In this document: positions 27,724-38,300 of the stretch, in pieces | Position numbering within the stretch: position 1 is the stretch's first letter | Layout: each line of letters opens with the position of its first letter | Assembly (NCBI RefSeq): GCF_022867805.1 | Contig: NZ_JALIFO010000006.1 | Location: 930,001 to 994,000 of the forward strand | Length of the DNA: 64,000 nucleotides | Direction of reading: 5' to 3' | Source: Cuneatibacter sp. NSJ-177 | Lineage (GTDB): Bacteria > Bacillota > Clostridia > Lachnospirales > Lachnospiraceae | Made by a program: the position numbers and the translations under genes | Notes under the pieces: model-generated | What the model was told of the DNA's origin: nothing | Databases searched by the model: none | What the model saw: only the letters and a program-made list of their open reading frames with translations

Positions 27724-27992
27724 GCATTTAGTTGGGGAAACAGTTTTTTTGCTCTTTTGGACCCAAACAGACGAGAACGGAACTTTTACTCCAACTTTTG
27801 AAAGCACAGAAAAATGCAGAACAAAGGTTTGGATTAGTTCTGTACTTTTTTGATATACTTTGATATAATCAGAGCAAAACTAATTGAACGTAATAAATAG
27901 GATAGATTCTGACACTTTGTAAAGTGGAGGGAAATATAGACAACAGCTGATATCGGTTTGATTTGTAAAAAAGAAGCGGACGGGGATTACGG
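27724..27992. other. Intergenic region ahead of the decayed STAND gene
   Basis: No gene. A repeated ttgatata (ttgatatactttgatataat, near 27850-27868) contains TATAAT and is the likely promoter of the following gene. GC content drops here, consistent with foreign DNA. Confidence 0.4.
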
Positions 27993-30900
27993 ATGAGAAA
28001 TTATGATTTTAATGAAAAGTTGGATTGGAAGTCATTCCAGATTTTGGCGTGTGAAATCGTGCAGTACAGAGAGAAGATTCATTTTCAGACTTTTCGGGAT
28101 GGAAAGGATAAAGGGATTGATGGATTATGGTTTTGGGAGGAGAAAAATATAGTCCTTCAGGCAAAGCGCTATAAAAAATTTGCAGATTTGTACCGGGTAC
28201 TTAAAGATGACGAGCTACCCAAGATTAAAAATCTGGATCCAAAACGGTATATCCTGGTAGTTTCGTTGAGCTTAAGTGAACAAGAGGCGGAAAAAATTTA
28301 CGAATTATTTTCAGGATATATCACCCGTAGCAATGATTTGCTGGACCGAGATGCTCTGAACCGCTTTCTGTCAGAGCCGTCATACCATTGGATCGAAAAG
28401 AATTTTACAAATTTGTGGATACCGGACGGTATCATCTTGGAAGAAGTTATGCAAAAAATCATGAAAAAAGGGGCTAAAAATAGGAATGCCAGGGAGCAGA
28501 GGAAAGCAATCGAAGGGTGCAGGACTTTTGTGCAGACAGGCGTATATAATAAAGCCAGAGAGAGGATGGAAAAAACCATGTAGTGGTGATTTCCGGGCAG
28601 CCGGGTATGGGAAAGACCACGATTGCTCGTATGTTGGCTTTGGATTTTCTGTCTTTTGACTGCCATGAAGGATTCCATTGGGTGAGCAGCCTGGATGAGA
28701 TTGAGTATGAATGGGAAGAATCGGAGCAGAAGCAGGTATTTATTCTAGACGATTACTGGGGGTCCGTATTTCATAGAGAACGCAGCCGGAAGGACAACTA
28801 TATTTTAGAGGAATTAATTGATAAGTTTAGAATAACCGACGGTAAATGTCTGATTATCACTACGCGTGAATATATTGTCCAGCAGGAGCTTTTTTTTGAA
28901 TCCTGAATTACAAGATATAATACAGACGCTAAAAATAGAATGCGTTATGAAAGAATATTCAGATGCAGAGAAAGTTAAGATTTTGTTTGCTCATTTGCAG
29001 GCGTCCGATTTGGATATAGAATATGTTGAAAGTATTTATCATAACTGTGATCGGCTTGTATATAACCACGGTTATAGCCCAAAAGTGATTGATAAATTCT
29101 TAAAGCAACCCGGATACGAAGAATATTCGCCATGGGAATATGCACAGAATTTGCTGGATTGGATCGAATATCCGGAATTAATGTGGAAGGGTGTTTTTGC
29201 AGAATTGTCGGAAGAAGCGATTATGATTTCATCTATCGTTGCAATCTCCTACACACCCATCAGCATTGAGGATGTACGCAATACATACAGCAATTATGTG
29301 CAGATTTATAAAGGGGATTCCGTACCAAAATCTTTTGAAAGCTGTATTTCTGAATTAGAAGAAACAATCCTTCTTACCTATTATGATGAAGAGGAAGAGG
29401 AAACAAAGATGGAATTTGAAAATCCTTCCATTGTAGATTTCTTGCTGGAATATCTTGATAAAAATCAAGAGTATTATATTCCGCGTCTAACCAAATGCAG
29501 TATTTTTTATAATCAGCTGCTTATGTTGCTGGAAAAATTTCATTGTCATGATAAGAAAATCAATCAGATGGTTGAAAAACGGTGTGTGGAGGAATTCTAT
29601 AAGCTTCCTATGAAACTAGAGGATTATGGCGTCCGCGAATTTGGGGAAAGCTTCAGGGACAGCGGCAGTGAATGGTGCAGACGAGCCTTTCATTTAATGC
29701 GCCTGACACAATACGGTTCGGGAGATCAGGCGTAGGATTTTATCCGGGAATTTGTAAAGCAATTTTTCACTTGTATTGAGAAACATTCGTTGTTTAACGG
29801 AGTTCAGGAGATGATGAATTTTGCCGGGCTGATTGAAGTATGCGAAAAGAAAGGGATGCACTTTGACGGAAAAGAAGTGATAGAACAATATTGGGAGCAT
29901 TGCAGGCTATATCAGGATTATCAAGGGATGGAGAAGCTTCTGAATGTTTACCCTAAGCTATCGGCAGAATGGGGAGAGAAATATGCCGCTTTTATGAAAA
30001 CACATGTTAAAAAGTTAATTCTAGAAACTTTATTATATTATGATGAGTACGGATACGACATTGAGGAAGATATATTGGTGGAATTGATCCCCTCTATTTT
30101 AAAGGACTTTGGTTTAAACTATACGAAAAAATATAAAAATGAAATTAAGGATATTGTCGGATATTATTATGAAGATCCAAGACCTTTGAAAATGAATGCA
30201 GGCCGTTCTCAGAGCAGTCCTTCCATTGAGGAGATGGATTATGACCAGGCAAAGAGAGAGGGATATGAACAATTATTGGGAGAATCTGATTTCTATCTTG
30301 AAGAAAATATGATAGAAATTATAAAGATCCATTGTTTCGCAGAGGAAAATGAGAATTTTCTGCTCCGAACAATTAAAACGGGAGAACCATGGTATTTGCA
30401 CGAATTTATGGTTGATGAGAGCAGCATTGATCTTTTGAAACAGTTGGAAGATAAATTGCTGTTGAAAATGGCAGTGGAGGATTTGTATCTGTTCACATTC
30501 TGGATTTTCTATGCGATTACAGCTGAGCTAGGAGAACTATGTGGCAACCTAATCCGTTTTTGTGTCGATTATGCCTTAGAAATGTTAAACAAAACGGTTC
30601 CCATCATATCAGAAAGTAAATTTAAAAAATTGCCTTGTTATAAGGAATTCGTGGAGCATAACCCGGAAGTGGAAACGCTGTTATTTACTTATCTATTGGG
30701 CCGGCGGAGCAAATGGGTTGTAATCAAGCAGGATGTGTTAATACTTTGTCTGCTATTCCGTGGGATGAAAGATGATGCTGAGGTTGATTGGGATACTGTT
30801 TTCGATAAAGGACGGGGAACATGCTTAGTAGGAGGGCAAAAAGGTAAGAAAATTTTTTGTTTTCCGGATTTTGTAAATCATTCCAACATGAAATGGATAC

Positions 30901-31346
30901 AAAAGATACAGATGATTATGGATGAGATAGACAAAAAGGGATTCCGTCAACGACACGTGATACCAAAACTGGAAGAGTTTTTGAATCGCTATCATCAAAA
31001 ACCGGAAAGAGCAGTAGCTTTTATGGAGGATATCCAGTGGAGATTGGATATTGATATCAATGGGAAACTTTGCGGCAGCTTTGCGGTAGAGGATGATGTG
31101 ATGATATTGGCGGAGAACATAGGGATAGCGGATTTGTGTGATGCAGAAGAGCGTCTATCAGGGAGTTCCCTAAAGTCACTGATCAAACGGAAGGAAATCT
31201 GTTCGGAGAAGGAGGGACACATAACAGTTTTCGTATATAAGGAAAAGGATAAGAAATATTTGAAGAGGATTGGGGTTTATGACGCATTGGAATCTTATCT
31301 GAAAAAACTGGAGAATTTCGTTCAGTTAAATCAGAAAAAACAGTGA
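27993..31346 (+). pseudogene. Restriction endonuclease-STAND NTPase gene, decayed paralog of the gene at 15495-17795
   Basis: Read across frames, the domains follow the same order as the intact paralog: nuclease with GKDKGID and the QAK motif, an NTPase with Walker A GQPGMGKTT, FILDDYWGS and ITTREY, then a long helical C-terminus ending at 31346. Three lesions break it. A base is missing from the A6 run at 28570-28575 (restoring it reads MEKNHVVVISGQPG). A base is extra in the T8 run at 28890-28897 (removing it reads QQELFLNPELQ). An in-frame TAG is at 29733-29735. The total would be about 1115 residues, longer than the 766-residue relative. Marked AT-richness differs from the surroundings and suggests recent transfer. 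Confidence 0.8.
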
Positions 31347-31405
31347 GGAATATTGAAAATGGATGAGGGAAAAGTATAGAACAACAGTTGATTTTGATCA
31401 GTGAT

Positions 31406-31792
31406 TTACCCCTCCAGCCATCGGATGACACCCTCGCCGGTGCGCTCCCTATCCAAGGGCAGTAAATGTGCCAGTTCCTCGTTGGTATAGATGATTTCAG
31501 CCACCAGGCCGGACAATAAAAGTGCATAAGCTCCGTGGAAGATACGGAGACTATAAATGTTGCTCATTGGCTCCTCCTTGTCGTCCAGAAGAAGGGAAAA
31601 CTTTTTCCCCAGTGCGGACGCAACTTTCAGAATCATATCCAGCGCGGGGTTCTGCACGCCGCTCCCCAGGCGGCAGAGGTTGAATTGCTGGGTTCACACA
31701 CTCTTTGCAAGCTCCGCCTGGGAAACGCCCTGTTCCAGCCGGGGCTTTACAAGCTGGGCAATAATTTTTTGTCGCCGACGCAGTTCGTCCAT
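31406..31792 (-). pseudogene. XRE family regulator with internal stop
   Basis: From an ATG at 31792 the frame reads MDELRRRQKIIAQLVKPR, then EQGVSQAELAKSV, a TGA at 31694-31696 (codon 33) where a Gly codon is expected, and continues through the recognition-helix region (TQQFNLCRLGSGVQNPALDMILKVASALGKKFSLLL in meaning; key part LGSGVQNPALDMILKVA). The C-terminal 60 residues form a short extension. The recognition helix itself (QQFNLCRLGSG) is also degraded relative to QQSxISRLExG. A residual antitoxin-type regulator is likely; no toxin partner is seen. Confidence 0.7.
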
Positions 31793-32217
31793 GTTCTCAC
31801 CTATTTTCACTTTGAATAAATAGCACATTTTATAACAACGGTCTATTCTGTTAAGGTACTAGAATGGAAGATTAAAATAAGGAATGTACGGCAACTCTGT
31901 CTTTTCCTGCATTTGCTTTTGGAAAATGCAGGCGGCGAACAAACGAATCCGGACCGACTTTTCTGTTTTTGGAAACCGCCAATGACTTCGGATATAGGAT
32001 ATAATAAGTCAACCAAATCTGTAAATTCTTCTCAAAGAATCATGAGGAGTCCCTCAAAGAATACCGCAAAGCACATCGAACCATATGACGCTCCGCTCTA
32101 AAAAAAACGTTGTCTTATGGAGTGCTTTTTACCCATTTGGAGTATTTCCTGTCTGAATGTTGCAGGAATTGCTTTTGGGGAGTAAGCAAACACAAGTTGC
32201 GTTACACTTGAATACTC
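31793..32217. other. Intergenic region without a supported gene
   Basis: Contains a hairpin cctgcatttgc-ttttgg-aaaatgcagg (about 31907-31934). No coding potential I can support. Confidence 0.4.
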
Positions 32218-32246
32218 TTGCATATTCACATGGGATCTGTTATGCT
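32218..32246 (+). promoter_or_regulatory. Promoter of the histidine kinase operon
   Basis: TTGCAT (32218-32223), 17-base spacer, TATGCT (32241-32246), leaving a leader of about 165 bases. Confidence 0.5.
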
Positions 32247-32269
32247 TTGAAGAATTGCACATAGATTAA

Positions 32270-32392
32270 AATCGATTGCAGGCAAACGGCCAAACCGGCC
32301 GGATGCCGGGGGACCGGTACCAGAGATGAATTAGCCGGGCAGAGCCCAACGAAATAAACCACAGGAAGTTTGGGCGTGACCGGCATAGAGCA
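32270..32392 (+). promoter_or_regulatory. Structured mRNA leader, possible riboswitch-like element
   Basis: GC-rich leader in AT-rich surroundings. ATGCCGG (about 32303) can pair with CCGGCAT (about 32381-32387), enclosing GCCCAAC/GTTTGGGC and ACCGG/CCGG helices. The order GGCAAAC ... hairpin ... ATGAnnTAGCCGGG ... GCC loosely recalls c-di-GMP-I (GEMM) riboswitches, but the conserved GACGCAAAGC core is absent, so identity is unproven. Confidence 0.35.
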
Positions 32393-32418
32393 ACGTGAGA
32401 AGGAATTCGAGGAAACCA

Positions 32419-34221
32419 ATGAAGACAACGGAAAAGAAAATCAGCTGGTTGCTGACGGCCGTTTTGTGTGGAATTGCCGCGCTGCTGTTGTCGTTACTGG
32501 ACAGCGCGGCGCCGCCGGCGACGCCGGAAGACACTGTTACTGAGATGAAGGATGGATGGGTTTTTCTGGATTCGGACGGAATCAGCCGGCCGGTTATGGA
32601 CATGAACGGAAATATTGACATCCCGGCAGGGCAGGTCACCCATATGGAAAATACGCTGCCCCAGGACTGGGAGGACGGGATGTATCTGTGCTTTCGTAGC
32701 GCCCAGCAGTCGGTGCGGGTTTTTGTGGACGGAGAACAGATTTATGAGTACGATACTTCGGGTTCCCGGCGGTTTGGCAAATCCACGCCCAGCGCGTGGA
32801 ACTTTGTCCTGGTGCCTTCCGGGGCGGCGGGTAAACGTGTCTCCATCGAAACCACATCCCCTTATCAACAAAGTTCCGGAAAGCTGAATATGGTGTTCTA
32901 CGGGGAGTTTTCCGCTGTTGAACTGTATGTGATCAACCAACGGCTTCCTCAGTTTATCATCAGTATCGCCCTTGTGGTACTGTCGCTGATTTTGTTTTTG
33001 GCCTCTTTTTGTCTGTTGAAATCCAGAGAAATGCGGCATATTCTGCATAGCCTGTCTTTTTTTATCCTGCTGGTTGGGGTATGGGTGTATGGAGAATCCA
33101 AGATGCCCCATACATTTATGTCCGTTCGTCTCATGGAATCGATCGCTGTATATTTTGCCTTGTGTATTCTTCCCATCCCGTATCTGGAATATATGCGATG
33201 CCGCATGAGTCCACGCCACCAGAAAGGGAATAAGGTATTGCTTTTTGCGGCGCTGGCAAATGTGCTGGCCAGCACATTGCTTCAACTTTTCCAGATAAAG
33301 GATCTCATCGAACTGCTTCCTTCCACCCATGCGATTATCGTGCTGACGGCAGCCTATGCCATTTTCGCCATATGGAGCGACCGGCGTAAAGGGGTGAAGA
33401 TTGGCGACCGGCTGGAAGTGGGGGGCTTGATCTTTTTGGTGATCTGTATTTTCGTGGAATTAAGTTTGTTTTATCAAAGCCAGTATAACAGAACAGGAGA
33501 GCTGGTTCCTCTCGGTCTTTTGGTTTACCTGACCATGCTCAGCATCAGCACGGTCAGAGCCCTGGTGCGCCGGTCGGCGGAAGCGGCGGAACTGGACCGG
33601 AAATTGCAGGAGAATCGGGTTCAGCTATTAATCAGTCAGATCCAGCCTCATTTTATTTACAATACATTGGGGGCAATTCAGACTTATATCAAAAAATCTC
33701 CCGATATCGCCTATAAAATGGTACAGGATTTCAGCGATTACCTTCGAATGAATCTCCAGTCCCTCACCAATCCCGGCACAGTTTCGTTTGCAGATGAGCT
33801 TAGGCATGTCCGGGCTTATACAGATATCGAGCTGATCCGCTTTCAAAACCGGGTCCAGGTGGTCTATGAAATTGAGACGGAGGATTTTCAAATTCTCCCG
33901 CTCACCGTTCAGCCTTTAGTGGAAAATGCCATCAAGCACGGGGTATGCAAAAAGGTAGAAGGCGGAACCGTGTGGATTCGTACCCAGGAGCTGGAGCAGG
34001 AGTTTAGGATCACCGTGGTAGATAACGGAGTTGGATTTGACTGCAAGGAAGGAAAGAACCGGCAGGATTCCATTGGCCTGTCCAATATTCAGCACCGGCT
34101 GAAACTTCAGATGAACGCCGTCGTAGAGATCTCAAGTGTCCCCGGTGAAGGCACAAAAGTGACGGTGATCATCCCGAAAGAAAAGAAAGAGGATAAATTC
34201 CATGAAAACGATTCTTGTTGA
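32419..34221 (+). CDS. LytS-like sensor histidine kinase with extracellular jelly-roll and 7TM region
   Basis: A 600-residue kinase. Membrane helix 1 is near residues 10-28; an extracellular beta-sandwich of about 170 residues follows (resembling 7TMR-DISM extracellular domains), then about seven membrane helices (190-390), and a His_kinase/HATPase end. The phosphoacceptor His is in SQIQPHFIYNTL, the N box is VENAIKHGV, and the G boxes are DNGVGFD and GLSNIQHRL. ATG at 32419 has GAGG upstream; a GTG at 32395 is an alternative. Its end overlaps the response-regulator start by 20 bases, so the two are a pair. Confidence 0.92.
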   Translation: MKTTEKKISWLLTAVLCGIAALLLSLLDSAAPPATPEDTVTEMKDGWVFLDSDGISRPVMDMNGNIDIPAGQVTHMENTLPQDWEDGMYLCFRSAQQSVRVFVDGEQIYEYDTSGSRRFGKSTPSAWNFVLVPSGAAGKRVSIETTSPYQQSSGKLNMVFYGEFSAVELYVINQRLPQFIISIALVVLSLILFLASFCLLKSREMRHILHSLSFFILLVGVWVYGESKMPHTFMSVRLMESIAVYFALCILPIPYLEYMRCRMSPRHQKGNKVLLFAALANVLASTLLQLFQIKDLIELLPSTHAIIVLTAAYAIFAIWSDRRKGVKIGDRLEVGGLIFLVICIFVELSLFYQSQYNRTGELVPLGLLVYLTMLSISTVRALVRRSAEAAELDRKLQENRVQLLISQIQPHFIYNTLGAIQTYIKKSPDIAYKMVQDFSDYLRMNLQSLTNPGTVSFADELRHVRAYTDIELIRFQNRVQVVYEIETEDFQILPLTVQPLVENAIKHGVCKKVEGGTVWIRTQELEQEFRITVVDNGVGFDCKEGKNRQDSIGLSNIQHRLKLQMNAVVEISSVPGEGTKVTVIIPKEKKEDKFHENDSC

Positions 34222-35008
34222 CGATGAGCTCTGGGCAATGGATAAATTTGAGATTGAGGCAGAGTTCATCCCGGATATCGAAATCGTTGGGAAATTCGAT
34301 CGGGCGGACGAGGCACTTCGATTCGCCGAAACCAACCGGGTAGACTTTGCTCTTCTGGATATCGAAATGCCGGGAATGAACGGACTGGAGCTCGGCAAAG
34401 CGCTGCGGGAACGGTATCCGGAAATTGTGATTATCTTTGTCTCCGGGTATGACCGGTATGTGTTGGATGCCCTGCACTGCGGCGCGGATTATTACATTAC
34501 CAAGCCCTATTCCAGCGATCAGGTGACGAGTGCTCTGAAACGGGCGAAACTGCTGTCGAGACGGCAGGAAAAACCTTTGTATATTCGCACATTCGGCGCT
34601 TTTGAGGTGTTTTTGAACGGGAAGGCGGTTAAATTTCCCGGAGCGAAGGTGAAGGAAATTTTTGCGCTTTTGGTGGATAAGAATGGCGGCGGATTAAAGT
34701 CCGAGGAGGCCTTTTCTATGATTTGGGAGAACAAAGAATACACCGACACAAATCTCAGTTTATATCGGAATGCTGTGCACCGGCTGGCTGAATTTTTGGA
34801 CTCCATCGGTCTTGGCGGCCTCTTGATTGCGGATAAGAACATGAGATGGCTGAATACGGAACTGTATGATTGTGATTACAATCGTTTTTTGGATGGGGAT
34901 ATCAAAGCAACAGAAGAATTTCAGGGAGAATACATGACAGATTATAGCTGGGCGGAAAATACATTGGGAATGCTCTGCGAAATCAGTAAAAATAGAAGAA
35001 AAATATAG
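34202..35008 (+). CDS. Response regulator with SARP-like DNA-binding domain
   Basis: 268 residues. Receiver domain 1-120 with acidic pocket D7/D8 and phospho-site D53 (LLDIEMPGMNG), T/S in IFVSGYD, and K in YITKPYS. The C-terminal half (LYIRTFGAFEVFLNGKAVKF..KEIFALLVDKNGG) is an OmpR-like winged helix of the SARP/BTAD type (FGxFEVxxNG opening), with a short helical tail. Such regulators bind direct repeats spaced by 11 bases; a perfect pair of 11-bp repeats lies at 35043-35064, in the promoter directly downstream. The likely target is the surface-protein gene at 35325. Confidence 0.88.
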   Translation: MKTILVDDELWAMDKFEIEAEFIPDIEIVGKFDRADEALRFAETNRVDFALLDIEMPGMNGLELGKALRERYPEIVIIFVSGYDRYVLDALHCGADYYITKPYSSDQVTSALKRAKLLSRRQEKPLYIRTFGAFEVFLNGKAVKFPGAKVKEIFALLVDKNGGGLKSEEAFSMIWENKEYTDTNLSLYRNAVHRLAEFLDSIGLGGLLIADKNMRWLNTELYDCDYNRFLDGDIKATEEFQGEYMTDYSWAENTLGMLCEISKNRRKI

Positions 35009-35042
35009 ATAAATTTTAAAAAATATTCTTTTTTGCCGTCAC

Positions 35043-35078
35043 GATTACACGATGATTACACGACACTTTTTGTATAAT
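35043..35078 (+). promoter_or_regulatory. Promoter of the surface-protein gene with tandem 11-bp operator repeats
   Basis: gattacacgat (35043-35053) and gattacacgac (35054-35064) are adjacent direct repeats, identical in 10 of 11 bases. TATAAT stands at 35073-35078, 8 bases after the second repeat. There is no good -35 box; the repeats occupy its place. This is the classic layout for SARP-activated promoters. Confidence 0.65.
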
Positions 35079-35084
35079 TAACTG

Positions 35085-35324
35085 GTAATTCATCGTAGTG
35101 ACGCAAAGATAGCAAAAGCGAAGAAAATTCGCTGGGAAGAATAGGCCACGCGTCAGGAATTGGATTGCATGGCCTGTTTTTTATTACGCGCCTCCGGCGC
35201 TCCATAAAAAAGGACGGGAAGCCCGAACTCCGCGTTGCTCCGTTTGGGCAAAAATATCTGCTTCGCAGCTATTTTTTATTATTCGGCAGCCGGAGAAGGG
35301 CTGTTATTTTGAGGAGGAAGAAGT
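35085..35324 (+). promoter_or_regulatory. Long leader with two terminator-like hairpins (candidate attenuator)
   Basis: aggcca...tggcctgttttttatt (about 35141-35188) is a terminator-like hairpin. Its left arm lies next to GCGTC, which could pair with the earlier GACGC at about 35099, giving a mutually exclusive fold. A second hairpin, atatctgc-ttc-gcagctattttttatt (about 35249-35279), also ends in a T run. Between them are short GC-rich inverted repeats. No peptide-coding leader or known riboswitch core is recognised. Confidence 0.45.
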
Positions 35325-38300
35325 ATGAAGAGGGTGAAGAAACTTACGGCTATGCTCGTGACGGCTATTTTGTTAATGGGCATGGCAGCGCAGCCGGTAT
35401 TGGCAGCGGGCGGTGCGGTGGTTTCGGATTCAGCCACGTTTGATGTGTTTATGAATGTGGATCCTGCCTACGGCGTGAATGCCAATGTTCTGGCCGGCAA
35501 AGTCGGCGGCTATCTGGATCAGCTGATCGGCAGTGAAGAGAAGAATTACCGGATTCTGACGTCGGCGGCTACCATTGATCCTACGGATCTCACAAAATGG
35601 GACGTTTACGACCACTACGATAACGCGTGGTATGACAGTGAAAGCGCCTGGAAAGCAAATTATAACGGGAGGAATGTGGTTTCCGGTGAGGCTTTGCCAG
35701 AGAACTGGTTCTATTATGGGGTCGCTGACAGCCGTTACAATGCCTCAGCAAACGGCAAGACAACGATCGAGGAGATGCTGAATGCCGGTTCCGGCAAGAC
35801 CTGGGGAAAAGTGGCCCAGCTCAGGGAACATATCTATACGATGGTGGAGAATGGAAAACCGGCGATGCAGTTTTACGGATACGGAGATCAGCCGTTTGCC
35901 GATTTTTTGTATTATCCGGCCAGCACGACCAGCGAGAAGACGGTGAAATTCGATGTTGACGCCACGAATGTCCGCCCCCATTCCATGAGCTATGCGGGAT
36001 TTTTGATTAATGCAGGCACAACAGGTTCCGGCAGTTCCGCAGTGATGAGTGGATATTTATTAGTGTTTGCCTATACGCCGGAGGGATCGAATGATCCCGC
36101 TACTGGGTTGAGCAATATTTATCTGGTTAATCTGAATGATTATATCGTAAATAAATTGCACAGTTCCGGAATCACTCCCTCTTTTGCAACAACTGGGCAG
36201 ACGGCAATGGCCCATCCGTTTTATGCGAACAGCCATGTGGAACTGACTATTACCGCCACGACCCTGACCGCTACCATTCAGGAAGTGGACGGCAGCGGGA
36301 ATCTGACAGGGAATGCTACAAAATTGTTTGATAATGTTACTTTGACCGATACGAATTTCGGTGGGTTCGGACCTTACGTACAGTACAGCAGCCATGATTG
36401 CGAGAATACGTCCAGCTTCCGTTTTTCTAACCTGGAAATGTCCTTTGCGGAAAAAATCACAGGCAGTTCTCCGCTGGAAACCTATCAGTATACCAATTAT
36501 CTGGACCAGGGAGAAAATCGGTTCTATATTAACCTGACTAACAAAGACGAGACGAATTACGCGGACAGCGCCACGGATTTGGATAAGGCCTACTTAAACG
36601 GGATTCAGACCGATCATGCGGTACTGATCACAGATGAAGGCGGCAGTGCCACAGCGATCTTTCCGGAAACCTACCTGGGAGCAAATACAAAAAATGCCAT
36701 GAACCCGGCGGATGTTTCCAATCAGGACCTGGCTGATGCCGGACTGGCTCCCGGTGCGGATGACACGGAACAGCTGGCGGCCAAGCTGGCTTGGCTGATT
36801 TATCACACCACCTGGCAGGAGAGTGAAAGCACGCCGGTTGTGCCGGATAATGTCACGGTAGCCAAACTCCTACTGATGATCTCTCCAGTCGGAACGGCCG
36901 GCAACAAAGAGGTCAACAGTATTTACAGAGAACTGATGGAGGGACAGAGTCTCAAAGTGTATCCGGATCCTTCTCAAAGCGTCAAGGCGGAAGGGAAAAC
37001 AGCCGTCTATACGCTGACAAAGCCGGACGGTACGGCGGTTCCGCTTACGCTGCAGGCAGACCCTTCCGGAGATGCGTATTTTGAGGTAGATCAAACGGCG
37101 GCATGGCCTGCCGGGGAGTATGCGGTAACGCTCCAGCACACGCCTTTGGCCGGTGAAACCTGTATCCCGAATACGACAAAATTCACGATTCGAACCGACC
37201 AGACAAAGCCGGCGCCGTCTGCGTCCATCCAAGGATTAACGGCAGATTTTTCCTTTGCCAACACACCGAGCGCAGGCAATTACAGCTATACATCCGATTT
37301 GGTTTCTTATGCCTGGCTGGTCAATGGTTCGCCAGCGGAACCTTCCACGCCCCCTTCTGTGTTTACTGATTTAGGCGCAGGAACCGTCGAAGTGTCCAAT
37401 GTGAATCTGGGAGATGCGCTTCCGGCAGGCGCAAACTATCTGCATCTCTATGTGAAGGACGCGGCGGGCAATATCGGCTATACATCGAAAGCATTTACGG
37501 TGAATCCTCCTATCGTTTCGTTTACCGACGATATGAGCAGCGTTACGGACCAGCAGCCCTATGAGGGTACGGAGATTAGCTTGAATTCAGTGGCCGGGAC
37601 TTATGCGCTGGCCTCCCTGAAGATTTCTAACGACAACGGAGTGAACTGGACAGAGATTACAACCCCGGCAAGCCCTTATCTCTATCCCCTTCCCACCGGA
37701 GCCTACCAGTTGCAGGTAAAAGCGGTGGACGCCGCGGGAAATGAATCGTCGGTTCTGACCCTGCCGGTTAATGCAAAAAAATATCAGGTTTTGTCCGGAA
37801 CGACAAGCTATACCTTGGAACTCGGCGTGGACATCGAGCAGCAGATGGATTTTACCGTCAGCAGCCAGCCGGATCTGGCGCCGGGAGAGAGCCTCGGAGC
37901 GATTACCTATCAAGAAGCGAGCGATCCCAATGATGTTGTTTCTGTGACGTCTGACGGAGTGGTTTCGGTAAACAGGCTCGGCGCGGCAATCCTAACCGTC
38001 GGGGCGATGGAGACCGACACCCATCGGGCGGCTCAGGGCTCTATCACGGTCAATGTCATCAATCCGCTGCAGGTATCACTGGGAGAAGCAGCGGTGGAAG
38101 GCGGCATTTCTTTAACGCCTGCTTACGCAGAAGGTGCATATGGAATTCAGGGGGGAACCCTCCAGTACCGCAAGACCGGGACAGACGCCTGGATTTCTAT
38201 CGACGGTTGGAACTGGAACAGCGAAAGCGTGCTGCTCTATGAGAATCTGGAGTTTGCGACAGAATATGAGATTCAGCTGACGGCAGACGACAACCGGCCG

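Noticed and set aside
32395-32418. GTG start of the histidine kinase at 32395
   Set aside because: The ATG at 32419 has the better-placed GAGG site and gives a normal membrane-helix start; the GTG remains only a possibility.
35085-35140. c-di-GMP-I riboswitch because of GACGCAAAG
   Set aside because: The upstream GGCAAACC arm and GAAA hairpin of the motif are absent; only a short piece matches.
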